Below, one piece after another: positions 7,404 through 9,824 of a stretch of 9,824 nucleotides of DNA (within the stretch, counting starts at the first letter, position 1; every line of letters starts with the position of its first letter). The notes beneath the pieces were generated by a model. It was given only the letters and a program-made list of their open reading frames with translations, ran no database searches and was not told the DNA's origin. The stretch covers positions 1 to 9,824 of the forward strand of contig CABSNH010000052.1 in NCBI GenBank assembly GCA_902478985.1, in the 5' to 3' direction. A program made the translations under genes and the position numbers. Source of the stretch: an uncultured Collinsella sp. Lineage in GTDB: Bacteria > Actinomycetota > Coriobacteriia > Coriobacteriales > Coriobacteriaceae.

Positions 7404-7442
7404 GCCTAGGTTCGTAGATGTGAACCTAGGCCTCTACCTGCG
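7404..7442. promoter_or_regulatory. Palindromic regulatory block 2, between the wall-anchored protein and the regulator
   Basis: GCCTAGGTTC (7404-7413) and GAACCTAGGC (7422-7431) form a perfect 10-bp inverted repeat with an 8-bp spacer. TCTACCTGCG follows at 7433-7442. The inner heptamers, spacer length and flanking decamer match block 1 (4966-5007) without gaps. It lies 97 bp before the ATG at 7307 and about 90 bp before the divergent TTG at 7534, so it could act on both genes. Confidence 0.65.
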
Positions 7443-7490
7443 GTTTAATTCAATATGATTTCACCATCGCCACACTCGTCCCGGGAACGC

Positions 7491-7496
7491 TACAAT
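7491..7496 (+). promoter_or_regulatory. Likely -10 element of the LuxR-type regulator gene
   Basis: TACAAT lies 37 bp before the TTG start and matches the sigma-70 -10 consensus at 5 of 6 positions. No convincing -35 is present at 16-18 bp upstream (the region reads TCGCCA). This would fit a weak or activator-dependent promoter giving a leader of about 30 nt. Confidence 0.4.
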
Positions 7497-7521
7497 CGAG
7501 GACACGATTATTCGTCCACCC

Positions 7522-7527
7522 AAAGGA
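7522..7527 (+). promoter_or_regulatory. Ribosome binding site deciding the TTG start of the regulator
   Basis: AAAGGA ends 6 nt before the TTG at 7534. No ATG or GTG in the same frame near this point would preserve the first transmembrane helix, so TTG is the best start. Confidence 0.65.
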
Positions 7528-7533
7528 CCGTCC

Positions 7534-8937
7534 TTGAACCTGAGCAGGTCTAAAATCAACGCGCTTCTGGCACTCGCGCTCTTCACCTTCGCCTTCCTTG
7601 CCGCCGAGTTTCGCTTCGACGTCAACGTCGGGCTGCTCGCCGGTGCCGAACGCGTTGTGATCGCACAGGGCTTTATCCTTGGCGCCAGCGTCATCGGCTT
7701 TATCGGATATGCACCACTGCTCGGTCTCGCCCAACGCAAAGGCCAGCCCCAGGCAGTTGTCAGCGCCGCCGTTCCCATCGCCATCCTGGGATTGACCCAG
7801 ATCCAGTCCCCCACGGGTTCGCTTGCCCTCGAAATTCTGGGCTGCGTGGCATTCCTTGGACTCGGCCTGCTGGGTGCCGCCGCTCACCACGCCTTCGCGA
7901 CGGCATTCCAAGACGATCCCAAGCTCGCCACCGGCACGGGAGCGGCCTATACCGCGGGCATCCTGATGCAGTTCGTCATCAACCTGCTCAATTGCGGCGG
8001 CATCGCAGAGCTCATCGTCCTTGGCGCAGCGACTATCGCCATATCCGCCCTCAGCGTCGTTCCCCAAAAAGCTGCCGAGAGCTCCAGCCCCGCCATCAAT
8101 CCCTTTGCTGAGTCCTCTCATGCCCTCGCCAAGCAGGCATGCTGGAGCATCGCGCTCGTCATGATTCTTGCCTGTCTGTTCTCCACCCTCGACAACGTGG
8201 TCACACTCTCCAACGCCCACGGCACCATTGCCGTGCAGACTTGGCCGCGCCTCTTTTTGGCGGCAAGCGGCCTTGCCGCCGGTCTTATCTTTGACCTTGC
8301 CGAGCGCCGCTACATGGGACTTGTCATGCTCGGCATCGCCGTGCTCTCGACCATTTCCATCCTGGCCGTGGAGGCCGGCGCCGATCCCAACCTAGGCCTT
8401 GTCGTCTTTTACCTGAGCTCGGGCTTTTTCGTCACGTTCTTTACCGCCACCTTTACACAGCTGGCACCGCACATGCATGCGCCCGCCCTTTGGGCTGGCA
8501 TGGGCCGCGCCGCCAACAATGTATGCGCTTTCACCACATCGGGCATCTCGCTTGCTCTCGTGACCTCGGATAACGTTGCCCTCATTATGATCGGTGCGCT
8601 CGTTTTGCTCGTCGCCGCCTGCGCGGCGTTTGTAGCCGCGGGCCTGTTCCGCCTGCCCCAAACCGAGCAGGAGCGCGAGCGCGAGCAGCTGGCAGAAGAA
8701 GCACTCGCCGCCCCCACCATCGAGGAGCAACGCCAGGCCTTCATCGCCAACCACGCTCTCACCCCGCGCGAAGTCGACGTGCTCATAGCCGTGACCCAGG
8801 ATGAACGCCCGCTCAAGCAGGTTGCCGAGGAACTCGGTATCTCGATGCGCATGGTACAGCGCCACCTGAGCTCCATCTACCAAAAGACCGACACGCAGAC
8901 GCGCGCCGGTCTCACCAAGGCCTTCCCCTCGGCCTAA
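7534..8937 (+). CDS. Membrane-bound LuxR-type transcriptional regulator (12-TM sensor domain plus C-terminal HTH)
   Basis: The product has 467 residues, starting at TTG and ending in TAA. About twelve hydrophobic helices span residues 8-370, in two sets of six around a polar loop (about 174-198), as in major-facilitator-like folds. A charged, probably helical linker (about 375-400, EQEREREQ) leads to a LuxR/GerE DNA-binding domain at 409-467: LTPREVDVL opens it, VAEELGIS forms the scaffold turn, and MVQRHLSSIYQK is the recognition helix. Usually a Lys stands where this helix has Gln. There is no kinase, receiver or nucleotide-binding domain, so signal sensing probably occurs in the membrane part. 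This architecture is characteristic of Coriobacteriia; in Eggerthella lenta, such regulators often control adjacent genes. It is divergent from the wall-anchored protein gene, with palindrome block 2 between them, which makes it the prime candidate to control both surface proteins. Its signal is unknown. Confidence 0.9.
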   Translation: MNLSRSKINALLALALFTFAFLAAEFRFDVNVGLLAGAERVVIAQGFILGASVIGFIGYAPLLGLAQRKGQPQAVVSAAVPIAILGLTQIQSPTGSLALEILGCVAFLGLGLLGAAAHHAFATAFQDDPKLATGTGAAYTAGILMQFVINLLNCGGIAELIVLGAATIAISALSVVPQKAAESSSPAINPFAESSHALAKQACWSIALVMILACLFSTLDNVVTLSNAHGTIAVQTWPRLFLAASGLAAGLIFDLAERRYMGLVMLGIAVLSTISILAVEAGADPNLGLVVFYLSSGFFVTFFTATFTQLAPHMHAPALWAGMGRAANNVCAFTTSGISLALVTSDNVALIMIGALVLLVAACAAFVAAGLFRLPQTEQEREREQLAEEALAAPTIEEQRQAFIANHALTPREVDVLIAVTQDERPLKQVAEELGISMRMVQRHLSSIYQKTDTQTRAGLTKAFPSA

Positions 8938-8944
8938 AACAAAA

Positions 8945-8964
8945 ACCACCGCAAAGGTGCCTGT
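8945..8964. repeat. REP-like hairpin, copy 3, interrupted by the insertion sequence
   Basis: ACCACCGCAAAGGTGCCTGT matches the left arm and loop start of the hairpin at 7335-7367, preceded here by an A-run, 4 bp after the regulator's stop codon. The matching right arm is absent: the sequence switches to the IS end at about 8964. An A-run, GC-rich arm and presumed right arm with T-run would form a bidirectional terminator for the regulator. Only the left half can be seen. Confidence 0.6.
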
Positions 8965-8987
8965 GAACTGCGCCCCGAAACTTGGAC
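8964..8987. other. Probable terminal inverted repeat of the insertion sequence
   Basis: The segment starts TGAACTGCGCCCCGAAAC, between the broken hairpin repeat and the transposase stop codon. The location and TG terminus suit the right inverted repeat (IRR) of an IS3 element. Its partner cannot be checked in this window. Confidence 0.5.
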
Positions 8988-9001
8988 TGAATAAATAGCG
9001 A

Positions 9002-9824
9002 CTACGCCGCAAGGGCCCGGTCCCGGAACTCCTCCGGCGTCAGGCCCTTCAATCTTACCTGCCTGCGCCGCGCGTTCCAATGGTCTATGTACTCCTCCAG
9101 GTCGCGCTTGAAGTCCCCGAAGCTGCCCCACTCCCTGCCGCGGTAGAACTCGTCCTTCACGTGGCCGAAGAGCTGCTCGGTGGCGGCGTTGTCGATGCAG
9201 TTCCCCTTGCGCGACATGCTCTGGGTGATGCCCGCCCCCTCCAGCCTGGAGGCGTAGGACTCGTGCTGGTACTGCCAGCCCATGTCCGAGTGCATGGTCG
9301 GTGCCGCCCCGTCTGGCAGGGCCTCGAGGAGCCGGTCGAGCATCCTGTGCTGCTGGGCGAGGTCCGGCGAGGTCGATATGTCGCTCGCCACGATCTCCTT
9401 CGTGCAGAAGTCGAGCACCGGGGCCCAGTAGGCCTTGGCGCCGGCCACCTTGAACTCGGTGACGTCGGTGCCGAGCTTCTGCCACGGCCCCTCGGCGCCG
9501 AAGTCCCTCGCGATGACGTTCTCGAACGTGCTCCCCACGAGCCCCCTGTAGGAGCTGTACCGGCGGCGGGAGCCCCGGCGGCGTATCCCGCACCGGATGC
9601 CCATCTCGCGCATCATCTTGAGCACGGTCTTGTCGGCCACGACCGCGCCCAGCTCGGCGCGCAGGCACATGGCTATCTGCCGGTGCCCGCAGCCGTTGGC
9701 GGTGCGCGAGAATATCTCGGCCGCGGCGTCGCGCAGCTCGGGCCTGGTCGGCCTCCGCGGGTGCGCCAGCGCGTAGTAGTAGGTCGACCTCCTGAGCCCC
9801 GAGCACTCCAGCAGGTGGCGCAGG
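9002..9824 (-). CDS. IS3-family transposase OrfB, DDE integrase core (5' end beyond window)
   Basis: The frame is open from the right edge (first whole codon at 9823) to a TAG at 9002-9004, giving 273 residues. The visible N-terminus, LLECSGLRRSTYYYALAHP, is the usual OrfB beginning, so only a few residues may be missing. An HTH-like segment (NGCGHRQIA) precedes the rve-type catalytic core. Catalytic residues are Asp in GTDVTEF (9464-9466), Asp in HSDMGWQY (9284-9286) and Glu in ATEQLFGHVKDE (9176-9178). The second Asp and the Glu are separated by 35 residues, the DD(35)E spacing of the IS3 family. The C-terminus (HWNARRRQVRLKGLTPEEF) is also typical. In IS3 elements OrfB is usually made as a fusion with OrfA by ribosomal frameshifting; orfA lies outside. 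The visible part is intact, so the element may be active. Confidence 0.92.
   Translation of the reverse strand, partial: LRHLLECSGLRRSTYYYALAHPRRPTRPELRDAAAEIFSRTANGCGHRQIAMCLRAELGAVVADKTVLKMMREMGIRCGIRRRGSRRRYSSYRGLVGSTFENVIARDFGAEGPWQKLGTDVTEFKVAGAKAYWAPVLDFCTKEIVASDISTSPDLAQQHRMLDRLLEALPDGAAPTMHSDMGWQYQHESYASRLEGAGITQSMSRKGNCIDNAATEQLFGHVKDEFYRGREWGSFGDFKRDLEEYIDHWNARRRQVRLKGLTPEEFRDRALAA

Larger units (their letters stand above)
8964..9824 (-). mobile_element. IS3-family insertion sequence (right end; remainder beyond window)
   Basis: The element carries an IS3-type transposase whose stop codon lies about 38 bp from the inferred end. The end begins TGAACTGCGCCCC, consistent with IS3-family ends that start with TG. 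Its boundary is set where a recognisable intergenic repeat (8945-8964) breaks off. The other end, orfA and any target duplication lie past base 9824. The boundary could be off by a few bases because no second end is available for comparison. Confidence 0.75.

Noticed and set aside
7538..7549. ACCTGAGCAGGT, lux-box-like dyad over the regulator start
   Set aside because: The arms are only 5 bp, the sequence is coding, and it is absent from the other two promoters, so chance is likely.
7450..8220. 256-codon open frame on the minus strand
   Set aside because: Antisense to the LuxR-type regulator; Gly/Glu/Asp-rich with no domain.
8934..9806. 290-codon open frame on the minus strand
   Set aside because: Out of frame with the IS3 transposase, whose catalytic motifs and C-terminus are in another frame; it also runs across the IS end.

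Overview
The window looks like chromosomal DNA from a high-GC gut actinobacterium of the class Coriobacteriia, most likely Collinsella or a close relative. This is inferred from the GC-rich codon use, a LuxR-type regulator fused to a 12-helix membrane domain (a family expanded in this class), a LATTG-type cell-wall sorting signal, and short CCACAAAGGTGCCTG-type hairpin repeats between genes. No ribosomal or marker gene is present to prove it.

Layout. (1) Bases 1-4906, minus strand: the first 1635 codons of a giant secreted surface protein with BspA-like leucine-rich repeats. It runs off the left edge, so its C-terminus is not visible. (2) Bases 4907-5321: a gene-free region holding the promoter and palindrome of that gene, a REP-like hairpin, and an unusual array of six 15-bp repeats in alternating orientation with an almost constant 25-bp spacing. 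(3) Bases 5322-7307, minus strand: a 661-residue secreted protein with a duplicated ~100-residue domain, a Pro-rich wall-spanning stalk and a C-terminal LATTG sorting signal. (4) Bases 7308-7533: a divergent intergenic region with a second copy of the palindrome block, a second REP-like hairpin and the regulator promoter. (5) Bases 7534-8937, plus strand: the 12-TM LuxR-type regulator, starting at TTG. (6) Bases 8964-9824: one end of an IS3-family insertion sequence with a DD(35)E transposase on the minus strand, apparently inserted into a third copy of the REP-like hairpin just downstream of the regulator.

How it may work together. The two surface-protein genes are transcribed in the same direction and carry the same upstream block: TAGGTTC-N8-GAACCTA next to TCTACCTGCG at identical spacing. 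The second block lies between the wall-anchored protein and the divergent membrane-bound regulator. The simplest reading is a small surface-protein regulon in which the LuxR-type protein senses something at the membrane and controls both envelope proteins. That link is inference. The shared block itself is directly visible.
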